The notes under the pieces are model-generated. The model had not been told where the DNA came from and ran no database searches. It saw only the letters and a list, made by a program, of their open reading frames with translations. DNA of 64,000 nucleotides from Ifrita kowaldi (taxonomy: Eukaryota; Chordata; Aves; Passeriformes; Cinclosomatidae). The number at the start of each line of letters is the position of its first letter. Position 1 is the first letter of the stretch. The stretch is from the NCBI GenBank assembly GCA_013398055.1, contig VZRS01012607.1, positions 111,526-175,525 of the forward strand, read 5' to 3'. This document shows, piece by piece, positions 52,101 through 64,000 of this stretch. The translations under genes and the position numbers were made by a program.

Positions 52101-55100
52101 AGAAGACATCTTTATTTATACACTATCTAAGGTCCCAGAAAAGCTCCTGTCTTGTAGCTTGACCAAGAAAAACCCAAACTTGCCACTATGAATTTGCTTG
52201 TATTTTACAATTGTGTGGAGTTGACTGTTGCAATGGGAAGACCCTAATGTAGGAATGTAAGGGTAGAGAAGTTGCTTCAAACTTGCAAGTTCTGCCTCCT
52301 ACAGGGAAAGTTTTAAAACCTGGCATTACTTTGTCACTTTTAATATGCTAAGATATATTAGCAAATGAAGAGAACACAGCATCAAAACTGTTCTCAATTT
52401 TTATTCTTAAAGAGTATTCAGTATGCATTATATGTTTATCAGTAATCAGCCCAGTCAATAGCCTTGAGCTAACATGTCTCAGAGGGAGATGACTGTCAGA
52501 CAGAATTAATTCCTTTATGGAAATTTATTATTTGAAATATAATCTATTCTAGTATTTACAGTGATGGAACTTTGTAGCAGTCATAGTCAGTCAATCCCTT
52601 TCCTTTCAGCAAGATATTCAATAAATGACAGCGCTCCGGGCACTGTTACTTATTTTCTTACAAGAGAAAAAGTGTATCAGCAGTGATGATTTTGTCCACG
52701 ATTCAGACAGAAGAAATATATATGCATATATTTTGAAACAGAAGCCTTGACTCTTCCTGATGCACTGAAAGGTCTCTTTGAAATATATTCTGAATGCTCC
52801 ATTAAATCACTGTTGTATATCCTGTGTGGTTCAGTTTGCAAGCGAACAGAAGATGAATAAGCCAATAAGTTTATAGGCATATTAAATACAGGGTATAATG
52901 AATAAATAAAGATATACATGATTTGTTTATTGTTTGGTGGACTATCCTGTTAGTTGAAAGGGGAAGAGGGGAAGTAGCAATGCTATACTTTTCTTCTAAT
53001 TTTCTCTGAGGAATATAAATGATCCTAATGACAATGCTCAAACATTGGAAAAAATCCACACCAGTCTTCTTAATCAAACCTAACTCAAAGTTTTACACTC
53101 CAAGGAATAAACATAACATAAAGACAATGCTTTAATAAAGTTTCTCAAACTGCGAAAGGGAGATCAGCTTATTGGAGGTGAAAGCAGAAACCAGTCACGT
53201 ACTTTGAAAGAGTGGAAGAGAGGTTTCCACATTACAGGGAAAATGTTTACACAACCCCTTTTTCATAAAAAGAACAAGTTTGGTTATTGTTCTTCAAATG
53301 CCCTGCATTAAAAAAAAAAAAAAAAAAAAAAGGACATCACAATTCAGTTAAAAATACTAGAATTTTAGGAATTAAAGATATAGGAAATTTAATGAATCTG
53401 AAAGACTAGAAAGAATGGGTTTGGGAAACTGACTTTATGCCTTTTTTTAAAGTTGTCTCTTGTGTTTTGCCAGTTTTTAAACCCTTGACACATTTTCTCA
53501 AAAGCAGAGTCAAAGGTACCGGTAAAACTGCCTCTTAAGGAGGACAGCTTTATAAAACACCATTCCCCACAGCAGGACACTAACAGCTGCATCACTGCAA
53601 TTTATGGACACTAGTTGAGTGCTATGTCAACAAAATCAACTTCTGCTCAGATGAAGGTTTTTGAACTGGTTTTAAAATGTAAGTCTTTTTTGTTAGCTCG
53701 AAAATCATGGTTTTGCACTGAGTCTGTGCACAGCTGTAGAAATTGCTTCCTTTAAATAAACAACTATATTGCTATCTCTTTAATCAAAATGGAATAGATG
53801 TAGTCAAATGATCTCCTGGTCTACAATGATGTTTCCCAAATGTTGGAAAGTTACATTAAACTTTCAGAAAAACATATGGTTGTCATAGTATAAAATCTGT
53901 GCTGTTGGAAGCTTTATCTTGAGACTTTAAAAAAAATAATACTTACTACAGAGTGGAAGACAGAAGGTTATGAAGGGTTGGTTTAAGTGGACTTGAATGT
54001 AAGTCCAAGTTGAAGGGACATAAGTGATTCTAAATTTAAATGTGAATCTTTACAGGAATTTATGTTAAACCATTGCCACTTTTGCAAACTACTTAGAAAC
54101 TTCTTTGTCTTCTCACTTTTGGTTCCCATATTCCCTGCATGTGCAGCCTTTTGAGCCATTTTCCTACTGTGATCCCTGTCTTTATTACTTCTTTTAAAGT
54201 GCAGCTGATGGTTGTGCACATGTGTAAGCTATGATGATTCAATATGATAAGCAGCAATATTTTCAGATCTAGATATTGAATTGCACATCTTTACTCATGT
54301 CATTGCTGCTGCATTTCTCATCTACACAGCATCACACTTGCTGCAACTATGTAGGCAAACTCCTGGTACTAGAATAACATAGAGTTTAATAGAGGCTTAT
54401 AAATTGAATCCTTTTTCTTTCTGACAGCATTTGGAGAATTAGCCTCATCTTGTACACAAGTGCCACATCTTGCTTTTCTCCCAAGTGAATCTTGTCTTAG
54501 GAGGGGTGTTAATGTGATATTGTTATGCAAACTTCATACACTTGCTGTCCATTCACACGGCCATGTGAGGATGTCTCAGGGAATGTGCATATATTTCCCA
54601 GTATGCACCACTTATGCTGTGGTTTTTGTAAAAGGAGGGTCTTTATTTACTAGCCATTAGAGGCCCCAGTCAGACATAAGCATTTCACTGGGGTTAGCTT
54701 GAGACAATTTTGACACCAGTTTGTTGAGTATAAAGCTGCAAAACAGAGCTGCTCTGCTCAGCAGATTGTGGATCTTACAAGTGCAGAAAACACTTATGAC
54801 TTTAATTGTGTAATTAAATTTCACAGAAAGAGCCCTTTACAAGAGTGAAAACCAAACATTTCTGACATCCAGGCTCTCATTGCTGCTAGCAGCTTTTCTT
54901 GTTTTCATGTTAGTGACAGCTTCCAAATGTTGATGTTTGTATTCATTGACTTATCCCTGTTTACCCACTTTCCCACCTTTCTCATCTTTCACATATCAAA
55001 TATTTCACTTTATAGTGAAAAGGACATGAAACGATTGCAATACAGAGGTAAGATCACTGCCAAGCACTTTATGTATTTATTTTGTGAATGGAATGTATGA

Positions 55101-55599
55101 CTATTGTGTAGAGGCTCACTATTAATTCTTTGGCTTCTTCCTTGTTAACATTCTACTCTGATTTTTGTCCCTGCTACTAGTAGGTATGTCTTCCAGTTTT
55201 CTCAGATTCATAGTTATCTCTCCATGCCACCTGGAGCACACAGCTGTGAGAATAAAAGAGGTGTAATATTACTTTGTACACTCAGGAGTTGACAGTGCAC
55301 TGTTTTGACAGACGAGATTACCATAACCCAACAGACTGTCTCTTGGCTAGCCATGCAAAACTGGTTTCAGCCATTTGCAGTAGTTGGTAGTTCACAACTT
55401 TCAAGGCACACTGTGACTGACTGTCATGTTTAAACTGAGGTGTTTTGGAAGGGGAATTGAAAACCATGCTCCAGAATTCTGACTACTGAGGAAGAAACAC
55501 GAGGCCATTTTTGAAATCTGGGATCCTTGTATGTGGGCAAGGAGACGGAATTCAAAAGTTTGTTTTAGTCTACTTTTTGTATATGACAATCTGTGTCTA
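52101..55599. other. Unique AT-rich non-coding sequence
   Basis: A run of 22 A lies at 53310-53331. It has no retrocopy-like sequence that I recognise on either side. Frames 52677-52919 (-), 53389-53595 (-), 53983-54219 (-) and 54460-54660 (+) are unassigned. Confidence 0.5.
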
Positions 55600-56100
55600 A
55601 GTCAACAATGTGCACCATATCCTCAAAAGCCAACTGTATCCTGGGCTGCAGCAAAAGATGTAACCAGCAATTCAAGGGAAGTGATTCTGCCCCTCCGCTG
55701 TGTTCTTCTTAGATCCCATCTGGAATACCACATCCACCTCTGGGTCCTCAGCATGGAAGAGATATGGATCTGTTTTATCATGACCAGCGGAGGGCCACAA
55801 AGATGATCAGAAGGATGGAGCACTTCTCCTATGAGGAAAGGCTGAGATTTAGGGTTGTTCAGCCTGGAGAAGGGTCTGGGTAGTCTTTCAGTACTTAATG
55901 GGCTATAAGAAGGATGGGGACAAACTTTTTAATAGGGCCTATTGCTATAAGACAAAGGTCTTTTAAAGACAATGGTCTCTAAAAATGGTCTAAATTGTCT
56001 TTTATAAGACAATGGTTTTAAAGTAGTAGAGGGTTAATTCAGAGTAGATATAAGGAAAAGGTATTTTAGAACCAAAATAAGTATTGAGATGGAAGTTATA
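55600..56100 (+). mobile_element. Diverged CR1 LINE ORF2 C-terminal fragment
   Basis: The plus strand follows the CR1 C-terminal region in order: gggaagtgattctgcccct, then gatcccatctggaatacc, then gggccacaaagatgatcaga, then tcctatgaggaaaggctgag, then cagcctggagaaggg. Near 55950-56020 it has local slippage with repeated gacaatggt-type pieces, then decays by about 56100. No reverse-transcriptase core and no 3' 8-mers are seen. Frames 55531-55806 (+) and 55623-55823 (-) are shaped by it. Confidence 0.9.
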
Positions 56101-57501
56101 CTACTATACTTATATCAGAACTATTGGCATATATTTTATTATCAAGAATTACAAAACTCTATTGAGGGCACTAAATTGAAAGCTAAATTAAATCCTGACA
56201 TGGTTTAAGTGTCAATAGATGATAATTTCCCTACCATCAATGACTTTGTGCCAGTATTTAATTTAACTGATATATTAAAAATACTGTTGCCTCTTCTTGA
56301 GGCATCTGTAGCTTCTGTTCAGCACACTGCAATCTTTTTTTCCCGTGTAGTTATTTCATTTTTCATGTATGTGCAAATAGCTTCCTCTGGTGTGTCTGTA
56401 TCAAATGAAATACAAATTGTATTGGCACCACTGGGCTTAATTAATCTTCTTTTTTCTCTCTTTTAAAGAAGATGAACAGTAGTAATATAGGAAATAAATA
56501 GTGTGGGAAAGGATTTATTTCCCAAGTGAGAGAAAACAGACTGTCTCTCCAAGGGAGGAGATGGTTTGGTCTGTGGTCTATAAAACCCGCAAGCAAGGTA
56601 ATGGTCATGGCCAAAATAAAAACGAGGGAGAGGGGGTATAATAGAAGAGCCAGGCTGAGTATATAATTACCTAATTAATTTTCTTTACTTCTCTCTAGTC
56701 AGTGCCTCTTTTTATATTCATCTTGAGGATATACAGGATGCAGAAGTGACAGTTCTACAAAGCCAGTAGAAAAAAAAGCAGAAGGGAGTGAAACCTTAAC
56801 AAAATCTGTGGAGGTTAAATTTACCAAAGAGAAAATTTAAGTCTTCGTTTCAATGGTCTATTGTCTCAGAAGCCTGTAGGAGACAGTAAGGGGAAAAACA
56901 ATAGATAAACTTACATCATATTCACTTTAGGGCTTGAATTAAAATCTATGATTTTGGAGTTATAGTGTCTTGCTTGTTTGGCACTGTGCAAGCCAGAAAT
57001 TTATAATTTAAATCTATTATAAACTCTTGCAGAAAGGATCTTCCCCGTAAACTCCCATTTGATAATTTTAGACTGTCTTCTTTACTTTCTTAAAATTTAA
57101 TCAGGAGTCTACATTTTTTAACAACAGTCTGTTGCTCTAATTTGCTGCTTCCTATGGGCAAGTGACGAAACACATGGTTTTAATTTCCCTTTGTTAAATT
57201 TAGGACTTAATGAAGCACATATTATTAATACTGTAAAACTATAAGTGATGATGTTTAATTAGCTCATAAACTAATGCTCAATGTTTCTACCTTTTTATAG
57301 CAAAGTACATATTTTTATGTGTTTTAAAGGTTATATAGTGACTTAAAAGATTAAATAAATGTTTGTTTCAAATAAAAAGGAAAAATTTCAGAATTATAGA
57401 TTTCATATATGGGGGAATGGTAAAATGTGCTGGTGATACATGAAAAGAATTAGATTCACAAGTCATTATGTCACCTAATAGATTTCAATGACAACAGAAA
57501 A
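56101..57501. other. Unique AT-rich non-coding sequence
   Basis: Nothing is recognised. The frame 56209-56466 (+), 85 residues, is hydrophobic and unassigned. Confidence 0.5.
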
Positions 57502-58055
57502 TACCCTCGTGGGCTACCCCTGGTGAGGAGTCAGGTCTCACCCAGCTGCTCACTCGCATCCCCTCAGGAAGGAATTGGAAGGGTAAAAGTGTGAAAATTT
57601 GCAGGCTGAAAAAACCCCAGTTTAATAGGGGAAGATAACTGTGTGCACAAGCAAAGTAAAATAAGGAATTTATTCACTACTTCCCATTGGCAGGTAGGTT
57701 CACAGTCATTTCCAGGAAAGCAGGTCTCCGTCACGCGCCGCTTTTAATTGTGAAGACAAACACCACAATTCTTTATGTTCCACCTTTCTTCCTTCCTGTA
57801 GCTTTTATTATGAGGTATGATATTATATGGTGTGAAACATCCCTCTGGTCAGTTGGGGTCAGCTCTCAGGGCTGTGTTCCCTGCCCACCCATGGGCACTC
57901 CCAGCCTCGTCACCCTGGTGCTGTGTAAGGACTTCTCAGCAGTAACCAAAACTTCCCTGCATTATCAACACTGTTTGGGTTGCAAACCCAAAACAAAGCA
58001 CCATGCTAACTATTATGAAGAAAACTCACTTTATTCCCAGTACAACGCTTCTGTT
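57502..58055 (-). mobile_element. Antisense ERVL LTR, diverged
   Basis: On the minus strand it follows the avian ERVL LTR layout from one end to the other. It has a gagttttcttc block near the 5' end, ttgataatgcagg, ggttactgctgagaagtcctt, ctgaccccaactgaccagag, and a TATA-poor middle. Then comes cctattaaactgg with the cacacttttacccttcc block that marks the polyadenylation region, then ggggatgcgagtgagcagct. Length is about 550 bp. Terminal bases have drifted, and I see no target-site duplication or internal retroviral genes, so it is a solo or fragmentary LTR. The frame 57687-58106 (+, 139 codons) is antisense to it and not a gene. Confidence 0.78.
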
Positions 58056-61000
58056 TATCATTCATTCTCTTCACAGTTCTGGCAAATGTTGTGCAATCAG
58101 CTTTAATAGCACATTGTAAATGGATCCTGGATGAGACCCTTAGGCCTCACCTAATGATGGGTATTAATTGGCAGTGCTAAAATATAAAATTGAGGGAGTT
58201 CACTTTGATTTACAGGGAGTTATTATCAATATTTTTATGCAAATGGAAAAATAACAGAAACCTGAGGAATAAAACTTCTGTTGCCTGAAGAATCTGATGT
58301 GCCTGAGAACTCCCTGTGGGAGTGGTTTATTGAGTAGCCACTGACATACAGAAAGATGAAAATTATAACCACAAGGAAAGGACTCGGTTCAAAGTCAATT
58401 TATGTAAGATGTGTGAGTGGGTGCCAAGGTTGACTCTGTTTCCTAGAGGCCTCTCTCATCAATTATACAGTGCAACCTGGATGCCATGTGCTGGCTTGGG
58501 GACACATTGCACTGCGTTTGTTCAGCTCAGGACCCAGGGTGATGTAGATTCAGACCTGCGTACCTCGATAAGCAGAGCCTAAATCTGAAGATTAATCAAC
58601 TTTGGCATTTACTGTGCAAAATTGCAACTTTTCTCTGCTTTCAGTAATAGGCTGAATTAGAGGTGTGTGTGCTCACAGCCCTAAAATTGTAAGTGAAACT
58701 TACAATTCAGACCTGGATTTTACAGTTACTGTTACCTGTAGTTCATGTATCACGAGGTTCTCAGTTTCCAATAAGGCCATGTCTTCATCAATCTTATGAA
58801 CAATTCAGAACTAGTCACTTTTACTAGCTGGCTTTGCTCTAATGAGCCCTTAGGCTGTGAAATTCATCTAAATTAAAAGTTTAAGAAGCTCTGAAAATTT
58901 CTTCCCAGCACACAATATGTGAGTAAAATTTTTTAAAAGCTCTCTAACACTCATCTCGAAGGAGCAAATAGAAGGGATAAAAAAGTTATCATAAGTTAGC
59001 TAAGCACACACTTCACCAAAGAAGTATTTTAGTGTCTAAAAACATAAAATTGTTATACCGTTCTCCACCAAGAATTTCTTTCAGGCTGCCTGAGTGCTGG
59101 GTTGCTGTGGAATGGAAAATGATTGGTGTCCTTTTATGCAGGATGCCTGAAGGATTGATGGAGCCCTTAATAGCCAAGGATCTGTGAGGTCCACTGTGAA
59201 GCAAGCCATGTGATCCAAATATAGCTTAGAGCCAAATATTTTCTTTTGCCACACAGTGTCAGTAGGAAAAAAACCCAACCCACAATGAAAATAATTGTAG
59301 TCATATAAAAATTAAAACAGATGTATAATTTTGTTGCAGTGGCTGGAGGAGAATAGCAATGAGGCAAGCTCTGAATAAGAATCAGTAGTAAAATCTTTTT
59401 TATAAGGCAGTTGATTTAATTTGCAAAAGAACGTAGTTAACAATTAATACTTTAAATTCAAGTTGTTGAACTTAATTTTTAAGACCATACATGAGCTGCA
59501 TGACATTCTAGGGGACAAAGCTTACCTGTGAGCTACTTCTGGAATAGAAAAAGGTGAAAGTAACTTTGGGCGAAAGTTGGACAGTTTTGTTCCACTGTTG
59601 TACTCACTGCAGAGACAACCTTTGCTTGTATTTCAAATTGCTGGCTAACTAAAGAAATTAGAATTCTTACCAAAATGCAGGCAACTCTTTATAAATATAC
59701 ATCTCTTTCTTTCACTAATGATATCTTCCTTTCTTTTTTTAAATACAGTATTAGAGTTACTTATACACTTTAAATTGAAGTTTTAAAAAAAAGTTTAAAG
59801 AGTTAAAAAAATATAAGTTTAAAACAGAAGCCCTTTAGTGGCCTAAACTGTGTACAGCTGTGTTTTCTTAGGTGCAGGAGACTCATTTCTAAAGCTGCCT
59901 TTTCTGTTTTAGGGCACCAAAATCATCTGGTCAATGTGTAGATGTACATTTATGATACAGATACTTACCTTAAGAAGATTGGAGATGTTCAAAAGTTGAG
60001 TATGAATCTTTTTAGGAAAAGGGCCATATAGACATCTTTATAAGAATATTTGAGAAACTGTAAGTATTAGGATCAAAATTAACTTTTGCCATTGATTTTG
60101 AAGGGAGAAAAAGATTTTCAAATGGGTCTAAGGGGAAATTCCAAACATAAGAAAAGCATGCTAGTAGCGTGTGGAACATGATCTGTAATCTTCAGCAACT
60201 GGCTACAATGCTTTCCTTTTTTAACGGTTCCTCCTCTTGTTCCTGTTATGTCTTTAGGCTGCAAATTATTTAGAAAGTAGTACCTTGGGTTCACACCTAT
60301 CAGTACAGTACACACTCTCTAAGTGTCACTAATATAAAAAAAGAAAGGAAAAGCTGATACTTAGATTGCACTAGAAGTGCATATTTTATTATTATAAGTG
60401 ATTTCTACTTTTAGAAAAAGTACTTATGCTACTCAAGAAACTGAATGTTTAATACTGATTTTTCTTTTTTTTTTTTTTAAGATTTAACATAATTGAATTT
60501 CTCTGTGCTGAAGAACTGATCCATTAACCACTATTGTTAGGGCATCATCTATTTCTTATAACAGCAATTCTACTGACTCAAATTAAATTAAACATTTTGA
60601 CTATATTGTTCTTGTACTAGAAATAGAGTGAGCCTGTACCTTAATTTGGCTGTTTACTTTCCCCATTGTGGTTGGCCTAATTTCTTCTAGTCTATGGAGT
60701 CCTAAGACATCCTCCTGTATTATACACAATGTGAGCCAAATACTTGATTTAACTGACAGTTCTATCACTTTAAGTAGCTATTTTCACTTTCAAAATATTT
60801 TCCATTTAAATAACTAAATTGTTCTTGTTTTCATGCTCATAATCATGGTGTACTGTTTATTCCAAGATGATAATTAATCTGTCCTCCAGAAATGTCAGAC
60901 AGTGCTGCTGCCGCTGTTGATTGCCAGTCTGTGTCTGTGCTGAGCTTTGTGTGTGTGTGTGATTCTGCAAGGAGGTGGCAGTCATGGTGGAAACTGTGTT

Positions 61001-61549
61001 AGTGGCATTGCAAATGGAACTTGGAATTTGTAATATCAACTGATTTAATATTTGTAGATTTGACTTGTCAGTTGATGAGGAGAGCAAAGTACAAGGCAAA
61101 TAGCATTTTTTGCTTTTTTATAACTTCAACACATCTGTCAGAGTTCTGTGGGTTAGGCAGGATTGCCTAACCTCAGAAGTTGTACTTCTCAACTGTGTCA
61201 CTAAAAAATAAGTGGTATAAACCCTCAGTCACTTCGTAAGTGGTCAGAAAGGTGGTTTGTGTTTGTACAGCTTTAGTAATAAAAGTCATATTCAGGACAT
61301 ATGAATGATTCTGTTGGAACCAAAAGCAAAAAGGATCAAAGATGTCCTTTGCCTTCTTCCTCTTAATATTTCTGTAACTCTGCTGGAGGTTTCTGTTCCC
61401 ACACTTCTGCTGACAGAAGTACATATTGAATTGCTTATTCAAATGAATATACAAATTATCTGTGTAAAAAGCATCAAGTATTTATTTGGTTTTGAGGTGT
61501 TTTAAGCAGTGTTTGTTTTCCTTAACTTAAATAATTGTTACTATTTTCC
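58056..61549. other. Unique AT-rich non-coding sequence
   Basis: No gene is recognised. A (TG)n tract lies at about 60949-60962 and an A/T-rich stretch at about 59790-59815. Frames 59013-59367 (-), 60857-61099 (-) and 61173-61454 (-) are unassigned. Confidence 0.5.
58685..58707. repeat. Perfect 10-bp inverted repeat with 3-base loop
   Basis: AATTGTAAGT (58685-58694), three bases, then ACTTACAATT (58698-58707). No neighbouring signal indicates a function. Confidence 0.6.
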
Positions 61550-61890
61550 TGCCGGTTCCATGGGGTCCCGTGAGCTCCCACAGAACCAGGGCAGGTTCAG
61601 TAACATGAGTCGGTAACAAAAGAGCTGGGAAGGGAATCTGCTGTGGCCTTTATTCCGACAGGCGAGTTTCTTCACCCACGAAGGGATAGCAAGCAAATCC
61701 AGAGGTACAAGGCTTACACAGGTTTTTCTCGGGGCTAGGGGAAGGCGGGGTCAGGGAGCAGGGACCAGTGGGAGGACCCCAGAGGAGTGACAAGGGGCTG
61801 AGGCCATCAGCCAACTGGGGAATTCAAACTGGAATACATTAACTTCACAGAAACCTGCAACCTGGAGAAAGTCCCATGGCAGCCCCAACA
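61550..61890 (-). mobile_element. Antisense GC-rich ERV LTR (ERVK- or ERV1-like)
   Basis: On the minus strand it starts TGTTGGGGCTGCCATGGGAC (61890 downward) and ends GGAACCGGCA near 61550, giving TG...CA ends and about 341 bp. An AATAAA signal (plus-strand TTTATT at 61649-61654) is followed by about 100 bp, which would be the end of R plus U5. It is far richer in G and C than its flanks. Flanks are ttttcc and cacagg, so there is no target-site duplication. That may mean the true ends lie a few bases away, or that the insertion recombined. No internal retroviral genes are present. I cannot name the subfamily. Confidence 0.62.
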
Positions 61891-64000
61891 CACAGGGGTT
61901 CACCGATTACCACAAATAATTTCACAGATCTGCCTTAGGGAAGGGTTAAACAGTTGTGTCAATATAACTGGCAGGAGAGAAGTGTGGGAGCAAACAGCTG
62001 ACAGTGAGTGACAGGTGGTAATGATAAAACCTCTCTGTTGCTGAGAAATCTATAGTATAAGTTTTTGATATAAGCAGACTGTTACATTCCAAAAAAGGGA
62101 AAATGGAAATGATTGGAGATGATGCTAGCATTCAGTAACACCAGAATTCCACATTTATAACACGTTCAGTAGCAAACTACACCTGAGTTCAGTTTGCCTG
62201 AAATCGACTGGGCAGCATGGAGTAGTCAACGGATACTTTCTGCCTTTCAGTATCAGATACTACATTATCCCTAATGCGCTGTAGATGGGAGCTGTGCTGA
62301 AAGAAACTCCTTCCCTTCCCTGCTCCTGCTTTTGGCTGCATGTGTCCAGTATTTCCCTTGAGTCAGATCCAATGACAGAAATTTAGCCCACCACTAAAAG
62401 AATAAACCCAAAGCAAACAAAAATTAGTTTTCCATTATATTAGGTTGCTAAAGTGACTCATCCTGCAGCTGTGGATTAGTTACATCTCATGCACGGAAAT
62501 TAAACAGCAGCTGGGGCTGGGGAAGAGACCACCCTGGTCAGTAACAGCTCACAGTTTCTCCAAACATGCTGTCATGTTCTGGAAGACACAATCTCACCCT
62601 CAGCCCACTTCCCTCCCTTCCTGTCAGCATGAACATCTGTGTGGCAATGATGTGCAACTAAAGAGCTGACCTGTGGTGTTTCTAGTCTGGATCAAGTTTA
62701 CCAAACAGTGATGCAAACTCATGCCTTGCCACAAGGGCAAGGATAGTGCAGAGCAGGGTTTAGCGGCCAGGACTAAAGTGAGGCTGCTTTTCATAACAGG
62801 GTTGCTTGCCTAAAGTCCATGTGAAGCTCTGGATTTAGGATATAGCTGTAAGGCATCTTAATCTAATCTAAAACACAACTTCAGCACTCCTGCTGCATCT
62901 TCCTTTACACCTGGGCCGGTATTCCTGTGAGATGATGATGGCAACCAAGTTCAGAGAAGTAATTTGGTAAAAAAAATCCATTTTAAAAATGGCTTTTTGA
63001 CCATATGACTTCTCAAATCACCTCATTGCTTTATCAGGTGACTAGCAAGGCAAAGAGTAGAAACTCTGATTGTGGTAGTGCTGATTTCAAATCTGTTCAG
63101 GCAGCCAGCAAATTTTGTCATTAAATACATCATTAAATACATGTGGGTTGATGCAAGTAAGAAATAAGCCTTCTCTGGAGCTTCCCTGGTGTCCCAAGTG
63201 CAAACAGCCACATGATTTTAGTATTTTCATTTTGGAGATAAAAAACAATTTGACTTGTTCTTTCCTGTTTAGTGTTTCTCTTTTTTGACACCTAGAATTC
63301 TAGCCCCGCATTGCAAATAGGTGATAATAAAACTGGCACAATGTTAATCTGCTGTTTCCAAGTCTTAATACAGTGGATGAAATCAGTGATCAGAGTCTAT
63401 ATTAGTGGAAGAAATAATTTTTCTGGTATAATTTCTTTGTGCAGCCAAACACAGTGTATAGAAATGTGTTTCCTGATAATGAAGATGATCAAAATCATGG
63501 CTCTGTAATATTTGAGGCTGTGAAAAGCTATTTTTCTACGATAAAAAGGAGGCTTTGTTTTTATTAATTGTTTCAATTATTTCTGGGTAAATTTCTGTAA
63601 CTCATTTTGGAGGGGATATTCATAAATTGGTTGTAAAAATATTCAGTTTTAGCTTTCAGCATACTGTGAGGTTATAAATTCTATTGCCTTTTCAATATGC
63701 CAGGAAGTTTCAGACCCTTTGAGGGAAAATAGAAAAAAACAAATCCCTTTCACTCCCACCAGTTTAAGACTTTCTGTATGCGGATGACAGATCTGAAGAT
63801 CATTATCTTTCTGTAGCACGATGGCACAAGGCTTTTTCAAGGAACCCCTCCAATGCATGAGTGCCAGAAACACCAAGAGCTGGGAGTTCAGACTCTGGTC
63901 ATGGTGGCTGCAGAAAAGAGGATGGGTGACACTCTGGTTCAGAAATTTTTGGTGGCTGGGTGAATGGCAAGATGTCTTTGGTGGTGTATGTGCCTGTGGC
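61891..64000. other. Unique sequence to the window end
   Basis: No gene or repeat family is recognised. The last 200 bp become GC-richer and may lead into something beyond the window. The frame 63649-63876 (-), 75 residues, is unassigned. Confidence 0.45.

Noticed and set aside
53310..53331. Run of 22 A as the tail of a processed retrocopy
   Set aside because: No recognisable coding or SINE/LINE sequence precedes it on either strand.
57687..58106. A 139-codon plus-strand frame
   Set aside because: It lies antisense within an ERVL LTR.

Overview
This window is vertebrate nuclear DNA and almost certainly comes from a bird. It is AT-rich and contains no recognisable host protein-coding gene. 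The bird call rests on repeated fragments of CR1 LINEs: their reverse-transcriptase and C-terminal ORF2 peptides can be read, and several retain the CR1 3' end with its ATTCTATG-type 8-mers. It also rests on long terminal repeats of the avian ERVL type that open with TGTCCTGG. There are no bacterial operons, ribosome binding sites, CRISPR arrays, tRNA genes or rRNA genes. Nearly all the short open frames look like chance ORFs or frames inside retroelements. The window reads as gene-desert or intronic sequence.

Layout: Positions 1-460 resemble the end of an LTR. Positions 440-6810 form an unusual block. A segment of about 2.2 kb (466-2694) holding a CR1 reverse-transcriptase fragment is repeated almost identically at 4621-6810. 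Single N characters at 1030 and 2695 break the first copy. Between the two copies lie about 14 head-to-tail copies of a 145-bp unit carved out of the CR1 reverse-transcriptase sequence (2736-4765). The arrangement looks like one real locus with an expanded minisatellite, plus a second, collapsed version of the same locus placed beside it by scaffolding. From 6.8 to 28.7 kb the sequence is mostly unique and AT-rich, with a GC-richer patch at 7.6-8.2 kb, a possible LTR at 11.2-11.8 kb and an old CR1 at 13.7 kb. CR1 pieces on the minus strand follow at 28.7, 29.8-30.7, 38.7, 41.0 and 51.7 kb; CR1 pieces on the plus strand lie at 44.2-45.3 and 55.6 kb. A pure AAAT microsatellite of about 47 units lies at 31.5 kb. 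Three antisense solitary-type LTRs lie at 46.0, 57.5 and 61.6 kb.

No genes work together here in any way the sequence supports. The items most worth checking are the CR1-derived minisatellite with its probable assembly duplication, and a chain of unexplained minus-strand open frames at 36.7-37.7 kb. I did not find evidence for a new biological system.
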